Positions 1-8,104 of a DNA stretch of 34,739 nt are shown here, piece after piece; positions within the stretch are counted from its first letter, which is position 1, and every line of letters begins with the position of its first letter. Made by a program: the position numbers and the translations under genes. Source of the stretch: Gallionella sp. (lineage in GTDB: Bacteria > Pseudomonadota > Gammaproteobacteria > Burkholderiales > Gallionellaceae); the NCBI GenBank assembly GCA_030700315.1, contig JAUYJO010000112.1, forward strand, positions 1 to 34,739, read 5' to 3'. A model generated the notes under the pieces. The model was not told the origin of the DNA. It saw only the letters and a program-made list of their open reading frames with translations, and did not search any database.

Positions 1-63
1 AGGGTTGAGATTGGCATAGGGTCGTTTTCCGCTTGTGTGGTGGGTAATCCTGATTAAAAAATT

Positions 64-142
64 CAGTTAGCCACAGATTTACACGGATAAAAACGGACAA
101 AACATCTGTGTTAATCCGTGTTCATCCGTGGCTCAATTACAT
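64..142. repeat. Palindromic intergenic repeat, copy 1
   Basis: About 79 bp whose left half (ccacagatttacacggat) is an imperfect inverted copy of its right half (atccgtgttcatccgtgg), so it can fold into a long hairpin. A near-identical copy lies 151 bp downstream. I see no coding potential. Repeats of this 'ccacggatttacacggat' style are common between genes in many bacteria; the function is unknown. Confidence 0.8.
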
Positions 143-214
143 TTTCCAAGTTGCGAGATTAAACGCCTAATGCCATTTCATCGCAACCGTCATCTGCAAT
201 CAATCCAAAAGTCT

Positions 215-293
215 CAGTTAGCCACGGATTTACACGGATAAACACGGATAAAACATCTGTGTCAATCCGTGTTCATCCGTGGCTAAATTGCAT
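215..293. repeat. Palindromic intergenic repeat, copy 2
   Basis: Direct copy of the element at 64-142, differing at only a few positions and sharing the flanking cagttag on the left. Together the two copies fill most of bases 1-331, which hold no gene. The element ends about 40 bp beyond the stop codon of the minus-strand CREST gene and could act as its transcription end or mRNA stabiliser, although no T-run is visible. Confidence 0.8.
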
Positions 294-331
294 CTTTCAG
301 GATCAATGTAACTCATCTTCTGGGCAGGATT

Positions 332-1120
332 TTACAGAATACGGCGGCGCCTCAATCGCACCACCACCCAATATATCGCCAGTGCGGCGATGGCGTGTTT
401 TGCGGTGTGTCCGCTGACCACGCCGGTCAGCGCGGCAATCTGGTGATCCGTAAAATCGCACAACAGGGCCAGCAGGTAGAGGCCGATGACGGCAAGGATA
501 TCCCGGTCGCCGCTGTAGCGCGGCGGATAAAGCCGGAGCAGCAGCGGGATCAGCAGCATCGGGTAGAGCTGCATCAGCCCGTAGGCGCGCAGGTCGCCGC
601 TGCCGTGCCTTTCGCTCCAGCCCCAGTAGCCCACGCTGCCCAGCGCGGCGGCAAACAGCAGCGGCAGCAGGCGCAGCCCGGCGGTCAGGCTGACGCGCTC
701 GCACAGGATCGCGGCGAGCCAGGACATCAGCGCCAGCGACATTGCCGCGCGATCCCACACCAGCCGGCTGTTGTCGGGAGCCAGGTGATAGTAGCCGGAG
801 CCGAAGCCGAGCAGGATCGCGGAAAGGAAGAACAGGCGGTAGGGCAGGGCTTCGCGCGGGTCGATGAAGGTGCGCCGTCCCGCCTCGCTGAACAGAAAGC
901 GCAGCCCCGCCAGCCCTGCCAGCATGAACAGCGCATTGGAGGCGGTATCGGAGCAATGGGCCACGCCGAAGCAGGCGCGCTGGTCGGCGAAATCATGGTA
1001 TTGCAGCGGCTGCGGGATGCGCGGCAGCAGCACCCATGCCAGGATGGACAGCGTCGCGACGAGCAGCCACAGGCCGAGTGCCTTTTTGCCGAGAGCCTTC
1101 TTGTCAGTTCGGAGCGGCAT
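332..1120 (-). CDS. CREST-superfamily (alkaline ceramidase-like) membrane hydrolase
   Basis: An integral membrane protein of 262 residues with about seven hydrophobic segments. It carries the scattered polar residues of the CREST superfamily (alkaline ceramidase, PAQR, Per1): Ser108 and His112 in GSGYYH, Asp123 in VWDRAAMSL, His226 in DFTDHQ, and His238 and His242 in SGHTAKH. In the family these form a metal-dependent amide or ester hydrolase site inside the membrane; the substrate here is unknown. I chose the ATG at 1120 because AAAGG lies seven bases before it; an in-frame start at 1150 would lengthen the overlap with the upstream gene. The gene overlaps the end of the macro-domain gene by 17 bp, so the two are probably co-transcribed. 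Family call fairly sure, function open. Confidence 0.75.
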   Translation of the reverse strand: MPLRTDKKALGKKALGLWLLVATLSILAWVLLPRIPQPLQYHDFADQRACFGVAHCSDTASNALFMLAGLAGLRFLFSEAGRRTFIDPREALPYRLFFLSAILLGFGSGYYHLAPDNSRLVWDRAAMSLALMSWLAAILCERVSLTAGLRLLPLLFAAALGSVGYWGWSERHGSGDLRAYGLMQLYPMLLIPLLLRLYPPRYSGDRDILAVIGLYLLALLCDFTDHQIAALTGVVSGHTAKHAIAALAIYWVVVRLRRRRIL

Positions 1121-1622
1121 CGACGAGCCTTTGATAGACGGCGAAATCACCGGCGGAAAAACAGCAGAAGATCACCTCGCGGATCGAGCCGAATTGCGGC
1201 AGCGAGGAGCGGACGGTTTCAACTGCGATACGGGCGGCCAGCTCCACCGGGTAACCATAGACGCCGGTGCTGATGCACGGGAACGCGATGGAATGCGCGC
1301 CGTGGTCGGCGGCAATCCGCAGCGAATTGCGGTAGCAGGAGGCCAGCAGCTCCGGCTCGCCGTGCGTGCCGCCACGCCAGACCGGGCCGACGGTGTGGAC
1401 GATGAACTTCGCCGGCAGGCGATAGCCCTTGGTGAGTTTCGCTTCGCCCGTCTCGCAGCCGCCCAGCAGACGGCACTCGTGCAGCAACTCCGGGCCGGCG
1501 GCGCGGTGGATCGCACCATCCACACCACCGCCGCCGAGCAGCGAGGAGTTGGCGGCATTGACGATCGCATCGACCCTGAGGGTGGTGATGTCGCCTTGCA
1601 TGACGCGAAGTATGGGTGGCAT
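1104..1622 (-). CDS. Macro-domain protein (O-acetyl-ADP-ribose deacetylase-like)
   Basis: A single macro domain fills all 172 residues. Typical motifs are GDIT (10-13), [20 protein letters not shown] (17-36, the ADP-ribose loop with the Asn-Ala-Ala-Asn and catalytic Asp/Gly-rich segment) and the second phosphate loop [10 protein letters not shown]. This matches the YmdB/MacroD class, which removes ADP-ribose or O-acetyl-ADP-ribose in the cytoplasm. The start at 1622 is supported by GAGG six bases upstream. It is the first gene of a two-gene minus-strand unit with the CREST hydrolase. The pairing of a lipid-hydrolase-like gene with a macro domain is unexplained. The family assignment is firm; the physiological substrate is inferred. 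Confidence 0.9.
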   Translation of the reverse strand: MPPILRVMQGDITTLRVDAIVNAANSSLLGGGGVDGAIHRAAGPELLHECRLLGGCETGEAKLTKGYRLPAKFIVHTVGPVWRGGTHGEPELLASCYRNSLRIAADHGAHSIAFPCISTGVYGYPVELAARIAVETVRSSLPQFGSIREVIFCCFSAGDFAVYQRLVDAAPN

Positions 1623-1664
1623 AGGTGGCCTCTTTTTTGAAATCGAAAAATGCAGTCAAACTAA

Positions 1665-2105
1665 ACCACGAAGGCCACGAAGAACACGAAGAAGATCAAT
1701 GCGCCGCACGGAACATGAAAATCATCTTGCCGTTGAATAAACCTAAAAACCTCAGTTCAGGCCACAGAGTTCACAGAGAACACAGAGAGCACAGAGAGCA
1801 CAGAGAGCACAGAGAATGTCAGGGTTTATTCGCCTTTTCTGGCCTCACCCAAAAGGTGAATAAACTTTTCTCTATAACCGTTTGGTTTTACTCTGTGAAC
1901 TCTGTGTTCTCTGTGGCTAACTGCTTTTTCTAGGATAAACCCAGATAATTCATTAGAACCAAGCCCCCTTGTGGGAGCGCAATTTATTGCGCGATTCTTG
2001 TCAACAATCGCTCGATAAATCGAGCTCCTACAGCCTAATAGATTATTTGGGATAAATATTGTGTATCCGATGAAAAATCTCCGTGATCTCTGAGCTCTTC
2101 GTGGT
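1665..2105. repeat. Nested palindromic repeat region
   Basis: This gene-free stretch holds stacked inverted repeats. Outer arms are accacgaag near 1665 (followed by related 9-mers to about 1691) and cttcgtggt at 2097-2105. Inner arms are gccacagagttcacagag at 1761-1778 and its inverse ctctgtgaactctgtg...ctctgtggc at 1891-1917. The inner left arm runs into a short tandem array of the 9-mer cacagagag (about 1780-1815). No ORF in the region resembles a protein; the frames through the array give only HREHREHRE-type low complexity. It reads as repeat elements inserted into one another. Confidence 0.75.
1971..2033. repeat. REP-like inverted repeat
   Basis: A 63-bp element beginning gtgggagcgcaatttattgc and ending aaatcgagctcctacag. 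Its ends are inverted copies (gtgggagc/gctcctac), and each half holds its own small palindrome (gcgcaatttattgcgc; tcgctcgataaatcgagc). It is typical of dispersed REP-type sequences in beta- and gammaproteobacteria, and sits inside the larger nested repeat region. Confidence 0.7.
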
Positions 2106-2259
2106 GAAGTGCTTTTTCCCGGTTGATTAGGCCGATGTGAACCAAATTAAACGCCTTATTTTTCAGCATCACAAGCGGCATTAGAGGGCCTTGTATTTTT
2201 AGTCGACCGCGCCGATAGACTGTTATAGTAAGTGCCTCAACGCTTTATTGGGTGCAGAC

Positions 2260-3807
2260 ATGGCAGTCGAAACCGAACTCAAATTGCGCATTGCTCCGAA
2301 GCAGCTTGCCAGGCTGAAGCGGCATCCGTTGCTCAAAAAATATCAAGTCACGCGCCCCGCCACGCGCCGTCTGCACAACATCTACTACGACACGCCGAAA
2401 CTCGAATTGCACAAATCCGCAATGGCGTTGCGCCTGCGCCGCGCCGGGCGGCAATGGCTGCAAACCCTGAAGGGCGGCGGCTCGGTCAAGGCCGGGATGC
2501 ACCAGCGCAACGAATGGGAAATACCGGTGAGCCGTGCGGCGCTGGATTTTTCCTTGCTGGAAAATGCGGGGCCAGAGGCGGCGGAGTGGAAAGAGCATTT
2601 GCCGCTGCGGCTGCGCAAAAAATTGCAGCCGGTTTTCGTCACCGATTTTTCCCGCACCAGCCGCATGCTGGACTGGCAGGGCGCACAAATCGAATTGTGC
2701 ATGGATCACGGCGAGGTGCGCACCGAGCAGCGCAGCACGCCGATCTGCGAGCTGGAGCTGGAATTGAAATCCGGCGAGCCGCGCCAGTTGTTCGAGCTGG
2801 CGCTGGCGCTGCTGGACATCGTGCCGCTCGAACTGGAGCCGGTCAGCAAGGCGGAGCACGGTTACCGGCTGTTGGCGGTCTATGCCGACAGGCCGGTCAA
2901 AGGGCTCGTGCCGGATATCGCCAAAAACGCTACTTTGACAGAGGCGTTGCAAGCGTTGCTCTGGTCATGCTTGCTGCATTTGCAGGGCAATTTTCGCGGG
3001 GCGATGGCCGGCAACGACGCCGAATACCTCCACCAGATGCGGGTTTCCCTGCGGCGTTTGCGCGTGGTGCTGCGCATGGCGAAAAAATTTCGTGCCGATG
3101 AATCTCTCAGCGCTTTGAGCTTGGATGTTGCCGCATTGTGTGTGGCGCTGGGCCAGATTCGCGAATGGGACGTGTTCATCGCCGAGACCGTGCAGCCGAT
3201 GTGCGCGCGCATGGCCGGTCATGCCGGTTTGCAGGCCTTGCTGGCACTCGGTGAGCGGCAGCGCGCGGCGTGTTATGCCGAGCTGCGTAACGAAAAACAG
3301 GCGCGCGAATTGCAGCGGCTGATTTTGCGCTTTGCCCTGTGGATGGACGGCGAATACTGGCAGACGCCGCAAGAAACCACCGTGCCGCCGGTACAAGATT
3401 TCGCCAACCGCCGTCTGCACAAGCTGGCCAAACGTTTCACCCAGGCCGGGCTGCAACTGGATAGCCTCGATAACGTACACTTGCATGCGCTACGCATTCT
3501 CGCGAAGAAGTTGAGATACAGCGCGGAGTTTTTCGCCGCACTCTACGATAAACAGAAAACCGCAGCATTTCTGGCCGCATTGAGCGAGGTGCAGGAAGTG
3601 CTCGGGCAGATCAACGATGTGGCGGTGGCGCACCGCCTGCTGGATGAGTTGGCGGCGCTGCCGGAATTGGCCGCGCATCAGGAAGCGACCGCACTGGCCA
3701 AGGGCTGGATCGCGCACGGCCTATCCCACCAACTGGCCAAATTGCGTAAGGCGGTCCAGAGTTTCAATAAGCAACGCCCCTTTTGGAAAAATAGCCAGAC
3801 GGGGTAA
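2260..3807 (+). CDS. CYTH-CHAD domain protein (inorganic triphosphatase-like)
   Basis: A 515-residue cytoplasmic protein. The N-terminal CYTH domain (about 1-208) has the hallmark E-x-E-x-K at Glu4, Glu6 and Lys8, plus the basic and acidic strands of the triphosphate tunnel (RRLHNIYYDTP, MALRLRR, CELELELK). The CHAD domain (about 225-505) has the family's helical His and Arg/Lys pattern (HQMRVSLRRLR near 258; LHALRILAKKLRYSAEFF). CYTH enzymes of this build, such as E. coli YgiF, hydrolyse triphosphate; CHAD domains bind polyphosphate. I chose the ATG at 2260 over an upstream in-frame TTG because homologues begin just before E-x-E-x-K. A TATAGT hexamer at 2224-2229 may be its -10. The polyphosphate link fits the phosphorus theme of the window, but the gene stands alone. 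Confidence 0.88.
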   Translation: MAVETELKLRIAPKQLARLKRHPLLKKYQVTRPATRRLHNIYYDTPKLELHKSAMALRLRRAGRQWLQTLKGGGSVKAGMHQRNEWEIPVSRAALDFSLLENAGPEAAEWKEHLPLRLRKKLQPVFVTDFSRTSRMLDWQGAQIELCMDHGEVRTEQRSTPICELELELKSGEPRQLFELALALLDIVPLELEPVSKAEHGYRLLAVYADRPVKGLVPDIAKNATLTEALQALLWSCLLHLQGNFRGAMAGNDAEYLHQMRVSLRRLRVVLRMAKKFRADESLSALSLDVAALCVALGQIREWDVFIAETVQPMCARMAGHAGLQALLALGERQRAACYAELRNEKQARELQRLILRFALWMDGEYWQTPQETTVPPVQDFANRRLHKLAKRFTQAGLQLDSLDNVHLHALRILAKKLRYSAEFFAALYDKQKTAAFLAALSEVQEVLGQINDVAVAHRLLDELAALPELAAHQEATALAKGWIAHGLSHQLAKLRKAVQSFNKQRPFWKNSQTG

Positions 3808-3894
3808 AGCCCCTCTCTGCCGCCCAACGGGCATGGCAATTTTGCCACCCCTGAAAATGAAACATTTCGAAAAATTGTTTGCGTTTTACTCCGA

Positions 3895-3980
3895 ACCCCA
3901 AACCCCCTCCAGCTCCCCCTTGTCAGGGGGAGGGTCTAGGCTCCTCACCTGACAAGGGGAGGCTGGGAGGGGTTTGGGTT
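3895..3980. repeat. Palindromic repeat or possible terminator
   Basis: An 86-bp near-perfect palindrome: the left arm (aaccccctccagctcccc) is mirrored by the right arm (ggggaggctgggaggggttt), and an inner stem forms around cccccttgtcaggggg. It lies 88 bp after the CYTH-CHAD stop and 20 bp after the stop of the convergent 165-residue ORF. It could end both transcripts, though no long T-run follows. It shares its style, but not its sequence, with the MITE-like copies. Confidence 0.65.
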
Positions 3981-4000
3981 GTTTCACGTTAACAGGGTGA

Positions 4001-4498
4001 CTAATGCATCACCACACCCTGCACCGACTTTTGCGGTACACGCTCGCTGATCCAGTTTGGCCAGACATCCACCGGCCATTCGGCTTTGACGTACATCCCA
4101 TACACGATGCTCAGCCATTGGCGCAGGGGGAGTGCGTCCATGACAAGTATTGCGCTTTGCCCGTCAGCGGCACGAAAGTTCAGAGTGATCACTTGCCCGG
4201 TGTGCGATACATCCACTGCCATCGCCACCCATGACGAGGCATTAACCGTCACGCTTACAGGTGCTTGCGGCTTGAGTTCTGATTGGGCTGCTTGCTGGGC
4301 GAAACCCTGCATCATTTCCATATAAGGATTGTCGCTGTGCTGCCCTTGGAACAGTTGAATCAGCGCCGGTAACAGGCGCTGCATCAGTCGCCGGGTCAGC
4401 CAGATGACGACTGTTTCGCCGCTGGTTACTTCGCCGGATAGCCTGATGCGGTCTTCCGCTTCAATATATTCGCTGGTGATGCGTTCAAGTTTTAGCAT
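4001..4498 (-). CDS. Hypothetical protein, 165 residues
   Basis: I do not recognise this family. The product is soluble-looking, with no signal peptide or membrane segment. The first half (1-75) alternates charged and hydrophobic residues and has a Met/Gln-rich stretch (YMEMMQGFAQQAAQ, 59-72). The second half looks like beta strands (SVTVNASSWVAMAVDVSHTG, then QVITLNFRAADGQ) followed by a Trp-rich tail (WPVDVWPNWISERV). Sequence character and codon use look like a real gene. It is a single gene, convergent with the CYTH-CHAD gene, with a MITE-like element 67 bp upstream of its start. Confidence 0.6.
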   Translation of the reverse strand: MLKLERITSEYIEAEDRIRLSGEVTSGETVVIWLTRRLMQRLLPALIQLFQGQHSDNPYMEMMQGFAQQAAQSELKPQAPVSVTVNASSWVAMAVDVSHTGQVITLNFRAADGQSAILVMDALPLRQWLSIVYGMYVKAEWPVDVWPNWISERVPQKSVQGVVMH

Positions 4499-4565
4499 GA
4501 TATTTCCTGTGATATTGCTGCTCGCCAGGCAGGCCGAATTCTGGGATCGCTAAATTAGCGACAAT

Positions 4566-4770
4566 AACTACTCAGGTGCTGCCGCTTTTCTTGCCGCTTT
4601 TCTCCTTCCCCCTTGCAGGGGGAAGGCCGGGATGGGGGTAGAAAGGTGGGGTATCAAAGACACTTTGCGATGATTCCACCCTTCCACCCCCATCCTAACC
4701 TTCCCCCTTCCAGGGGGAAGGGACTGGCGTTGTGGCTATTTTCGAGCATACCGCTTCGACCTGAGTAGTT
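4566..4770. mobile_element. MITE-like element, copy 1 (full length)
   Basis: A 205-bp non-coding element with perfect 12-bp terminal inverted repeats, aactactcaggt at 4566-4577 and acctgagtagtt at 4759-4770. Subterminal palindromes are built from ccttcccccttgcaggggg-type arms. The 7-mer tagcgac occurs on both flanks (4556-4562 and 4773-4779), two or three bases outside the inverted repeats, and may be a target-site duplication. The left end carries a 12-bp tandem duplication (tgccgcttttct). No transposase is encoded, so it would depend on a helper elsewhere. A second copy lies at 6285-6468 in the same orientation and a shortened inverted copy begins at 34655. Confidence 0.8.
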
Positions 4771-4810
4771 GCTAGCGACTGCGACAAAACAAAATTCTGC
4801 CACCCCGATT

Positions 4811-6130
4811 TCATTTTTCATTTTCTTCCCCGCGAGGTTTGGTCAGGCGGGCGGCGATCCAGGTAATTCCGACCGCAACCGCCATCAGCCCGAAGGCGAT
4901 GCCGATCTGGCTGATGTAATCCGGCGCGAGCAACAGCAAGGCACCCAATTCCAGCATCATCACGCCGGACATGAGCTTGAGCAGACGGCCCTCGCGTTCC
5001 GTGAGTTTGCGCGCGCCGAGGCTGCGGGCGAAGACGGCGACGATCAGCGCCAGCGGCAGGACGTAGATCAGATTATAGGCGGCGAGATAGCCATAGCGTG
5101 CGGCGTGGCTAAGGTCGGCCAGGGTAAGCAGGCGCGTATAGACCATGGGGAAGCCTGCCGTGCATAACAGTTCGTAGAAATTTGCGGCGATGGCCAGAAA
5201 AATCGTGGCGGCGAGCATGGCCGGCAGGCTTTCGGCGTTGAGGATGGCGCGGCTGCGGCGGAACAGGCCAGGTTTTTTAGACTCGGGGATGGACAGCGTG
5301 AAGCCCTTCTCGAACAGGAAAAAATCCTTCACGTTTACCGCGCCGACGAGCACGGCCAGCGCGCCCGCAGCCAGCGTGACCCAGGCGAGGTGGCCGAACA
5401 ACTGGAAGATATTGAGCCAGGCCGCCATGAAGGCGAAATACATCACCCCCGAAACCAGCACGAAGATGCCGCCGATGAGCAGCATGCGGCGGCGGCTCTT
5501 CTGGTGCGCCATCATCGAAAGCAAAAACAGCAGCACGAAAAAGGCGCAGGGGTTGAAAGCGTCCAGACCGGCGAGCACGAGGGTAAGCGCCGGCAACGAC
5601 AAGCTGGCGGGATCGACGGCACCGATCAGCGGCAGATGGATGGGTTCGGTAGGCTGCGCTTGCGCCGCCATTTTGTCGCCCGTCCCAACGCCCGATCCGC
5701 CGCTCCATTCACCCCCCTGGTCACCCGCTTGGGCACGTGCGCGGCAGTCGTCGAGACGCTGGCGAATTTGCGCACCTGTAGTTTCATACTCATCCCAACC
5801 GACATGCATCTCGCCGCAGAACAGCAGCGCGGGAACGGAAGCCGCGTCCTCGCCCAATTGCCGCGCCATGTCCTGATACTGGCGGACGTTTTCCGGATGG
5901 CGGGTGAGTTCCAGCGCGTGCAGCTTCACCCAGGGGCGTGCACGGGGTATCGCCTCGATGTAGGGATGCGCCTCGGTGCAGTGCGGGCAGGCGAGCGACC
6001 AGAAAAAATAAAGCTGAACTTCAGGCTGGCCGTTTGCGCCTTGCTTGAACCAAATATCGTCGGCCCGAACGGCATTGGAAAACAGCGCGAGCAGGCAGGC
6101 GACTATGAAAAATAAGGGTTTGCCGATCAT
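4811..6130 (-). CDS. Thioredoxin-domain plus DsbD/CcdA-like membrane protein
   Basis: A 439-residue protein in three parts. A Sec signal peptide (1-23, cut near SNAVRA) leads into a periplasmic thioredoxin-fold domain (about 24-135) with the redox motif CPHC at 48-51. A flexible Gly/Gln linker (about 135-185) follows. The membrane domain (about 185-435) has six or so hydrophobic spans and the conserved segment FNPCAFFVLLFLLSMM, which resembles the electron-carrying core of DsbD/CcdA proteins. The likely role is moving reducing power or handling disulfides in the periplasm; partner proteins are unknown. Fusions with the thioredoxin part at the N-terminus are the reverse of classical DsbD order. 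The gene stands alone, with a MITE-like copy beyond each end. Confidence 0.78.
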   Translation of the reverse strand: MIGKPLFFIVACLLALFSNAVRADDIWFKQGANGQPEVQLYFFWSLACPHCTEAHPYIEAIPRARPWVKLHALELTRHPENVRQYQDMARQLGEDAASVPALLFCGEMHVGWDEYETTGAQIRQRLDDCRARAQAGDQGGEWSGGSGVGTGDKMAAQAQPTEPIHLPLIGAVDPASLSLPALTLVLAGLDAFNPCAFFVLLFLLSMMAHQKSRRRMLLIGGIFVLVSGVMYFAFMAAWLNIFQLFGHLAWVTLAAGALAVLVGAVNVKDFFLFEKGFTLSIPESKKPGLFRRSRAILNAESLPAMLAATIFLAIAANFYELLCTAGFPMVYTRLLTLADLSHAARYGYLAAYNLIYVLPLALIVAVFARSLGARKLTEREGRLLKLMSGVMMLELGALLLLAPDYISQIGIAFGLMAVAVGITWIAARLTKPRGEENEK

Positions 6131-6284
6131 CGCAAGTTTCCTGTGGCATTTGCCGGCATGATACCCGACGAAGCGATGGGCGGAAAGGAACTGGCGCGTG
6201 AGGGCAGGAGAGCCCGGCTGGCAGGTGCATGCGTGCCATGTGCAATTTTTTTATGGGCGAGCGAATTTCAGATGAAAAAAGCGG

Positions 6285-6468
6285 CTACTCAGGTACAGCC
6301 GCATTTCTCCTTCCCCCTTGCAGGGGGAAGGCTGGGATGGGGGTAGGAGGGTGGGGTATCAAAGACACTTTGCGATGATTCCACTCTCCCACCCCCATCC
6401 TAACCTTCCCCCTTCCAGGGGGAAGGGGCTGGCGTTGTGGTTGTTTTTGAGCATACTACTTCGACCTG
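6285..6468. mobile_element. MITE-like element, copy 2 (right end worn)
   Basis: Same orientation and core as the copy at 4566-4770: ctactcaggt at 6285-6294, the ccttcccccttgcaggggg palindrome, the identical central stretch ggggtatcaaagacactttg, the mirrored palindrome, and gcgttgtggttgtttttgag. The right end stops at cgacctg without gagtagtt, so its terminal repeat is lost. It fills the gap between phoU and the DsbD-like gene. With copy 1 it brackets the DsbD-like gene as direct repeats about 1.5 kb apart. Confidence 0.8.
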
Positions 6469-6516
6469 CGAAAACAGATACCTTTATTGTCGGGTTTCGG
6501 CTTGTCCGGCTTAGAA

Positions 6517-7212
6517 TTACTCCGGCGAAATGGTGTCTATCCGGGGGCGCGGTCCTTGCAGGGGTATTCCCCTCACCATCAGATAAACTTCCTCCGCGAT
6601 GTCGGTGACGTGGTCGCCGGCGCGCTCCAGCCCCTTGGCGATGAACAGCAGTTGCGTCGCGTCCTTGATCGAGGCAGGGTTGTCGCGCATCTGCTCCAGC
6701 AGGCATACGAACAGTTTGCCGTACATGCGATCCAGCTCGATATCGCTGCTCCAGGCGACGTTCGCCGCTTCGGCATCGCGCTCCAGGTAGGCACCCATCA
6801 CCTGGCGCAGCATGGCGATGACGCGCTCGTTCATCCAGGTGAACTGTTCGCCGATTTCCGCACCGATTTTTCCGTGCAATACCTGCGTCCGCTTGGCGGT
6901 GTTTTTCGCGTAATCGGCCATGCGTTCCAGGTGTGCGGCAATGCGCCCGGAGGCCAGGATTTCGCGCAAATCGTCCGCCATCGCCTGCTGGCGCGCCAGC
7001 ACGATATGCATGTTGCTGTTGATTTGCTGCTGCAAGCGGTCGGCGGCGGCATCGCTGGCAACCACGTCTTGAGCCAGCTCGCGATCGTCGTTCAGCAGCG
7101 CATGCAGGGCGCGTTCGAGCTCTTCCTCGGTCAGGCATGCAAGATGTTGGACTTCGTTGCGCAACAACTCCAAATCCTGGTCGAAAACTTCGAGAGTGTG
7201 TTTTTTTGTCAT
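6517..7212 (-). CDS. phoU: Phosphate uptake regulator PhoU (Pst-linked copy)
   Basis: A 231-residue all-helical cytoplasmic protein made of two PhoU repeats. Each repeat ends in the family's metal-binding acidic motif: HLERMADYAKNTAKR in the first and GLERAGDHVTDIAEE in the second. PhoU binds the Pst transporter and the PhoR kinase and keeps the Pho regulon off when phosphate is plentiful. The start lies 21 bp after the pstB stop, the classical last position of a pst operon. The length is normal for the family. No clear terminator follows; a MITE-like copy begins 48 bp beyond the stop. A second phoU, only distantly alike, lies at 33139. Confidence 0.95.
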   Translation of the reverse strand: MTKKHTLEVFDQDLELLRNEVQHLACLTEEELERALHALLNDDRELAQDVVASDAAADRLQQQINSNMHIVLARQQAMADDLREILASGRIAAHLERMADYAKNTAKRTQVLHGKIGAEIGEQFTWMNERVIAMLRQVMGAYLERDAEAANVAWSSDIELDRMYGKLFVCLLEQMRDNPASIKDATQLLFIAKGLERAGDHVTDIAEEVYLMVRGIPLQGPRPRIDTISPE

Positions 7213-7233
7213 GCTCTGATCCCTGATAAATAG

Positions 7234-8061
7234 TTAGCCGAACCGGCCGGTGATGTAGTCGGAGGTGCGTTCTGATTTGGGGTTGGTAAAAAACGTATTG
7301 GTGTCGGCAAGCTCGATCAGATATCCCATGTGCATGAACGCGGTGAAATCGGAAAGGCGCGCCGCCTGCTGCATGTTGTGGGTGACGATCACGATGGTGT
7401 AGCGGTCTTTCAACTCGTACAGCAACTCTTCGATTTTGGCGGTGGCGATCGGATCCAGCGCCGAGCAGGGCTCGTCGAGCAGCAATACTTCGGGTTCCAG
7501 CGCGATGGCGCGCGCGATTACCAGGCGCTGCTGCTGTCCGCCCGACAGGCTCATGCCGTTCTCGTTCAGCCGGTCTTTCACTTCATCCCACAGCGCCGCG
7601 CCGTGCAGGGATTTTTCCACGGCCTCGTTGAGCGTTTTTTTGTCGTTGATGCCCATGATACGCAGGCCGTAGGCGACGTTCTCGTAAATGGATTTTGGGA
7701 AGGGGTTGGGTTTCTGGAACACCATGCCGACGCGGCGGCGCAGCAGGGCGACGTTCACGTCGCGGTCGTAGATATTCTTATCGTCGAGCAGCACCTTGCC
7801 TTCGATGCGGCATATGTCGACCAGGTCGTTCATGCGGTTGAAACAGCGCAACAGGGTCGATTTGCCGCAGCCGCTCGGACCGATAAACGCGGTGATACGG
7901 TTCCTCGGAATGTCGATGCTGACGCCGTGCAGCGCCCTGGCGTTGCCGTAGAACAGCTCCAGGTCCTGCACGCGTATCGCCACATCGCTGGTTTCATCGG
8001 CAGGCGCGCGCAGGACATCGCTCATCTTGATCGCGTGGTTTTTGTGGTTAACGTCATTCAT
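7234..8061 (-). CDS. pstB: Phosphate ABC transporter ATP-binding protein PstB
   Basis: A 275-residue ABC ATPase that powers phosphate import by the PstSCAB complex on the inner face of the membrane. Walker A is GPSGCGKST (61-69), the signature is LSGGQQQRL (172-180) and Walker B is LLLDEP (193-198), followed by the H-loop [13 protein letters not shown]. The segment [10 protein letters not shown] just after Walker A is typical of PstB. The ATG at 8061 has GAAGGA about nine bases upstream. The first 25 residues are a polar extension compared with the shortest homologues. The gene lies 43 bp after pstA and 21 bp before phoU in the minus-strand operon. Confidence 0.97.
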   Translation of the reverse strand: MNDVNHKNHAIKMSDVLRAPADETSDVAIRVQDLELFYGNARALHGVSIDIPRNRITAFIGPSGCGKSTLLRCFNRMNDLVDICRIEGKVLLDDKNIYDRDVNVALLRRRVGMVFQKPNPFPKSIYENVAYGLRIMGINDKKTLNEAVEKSLHGAALWDEVKDRLNENGMSLSGGQQQRLVIARAIALEPEVLLLDEPCSALDPIATAKIEELLYELKDRYTIVIVTHNMQQAARLSDFTAFMHMGYLIELADTNTFFTNPKSERTSDYITGRFG

Positions 8062-8104
8062 TTTCGGTTTCCTTCAGCAATACATTTTGTGGTCAAGGTA
8101 GAGG

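Noticed and set aside
1781-1815. Tandem 9-mers that might suggest a CRISPR-like array
   Set aside because: The units abut with no spacers and are part of a palindromic repeat arm.
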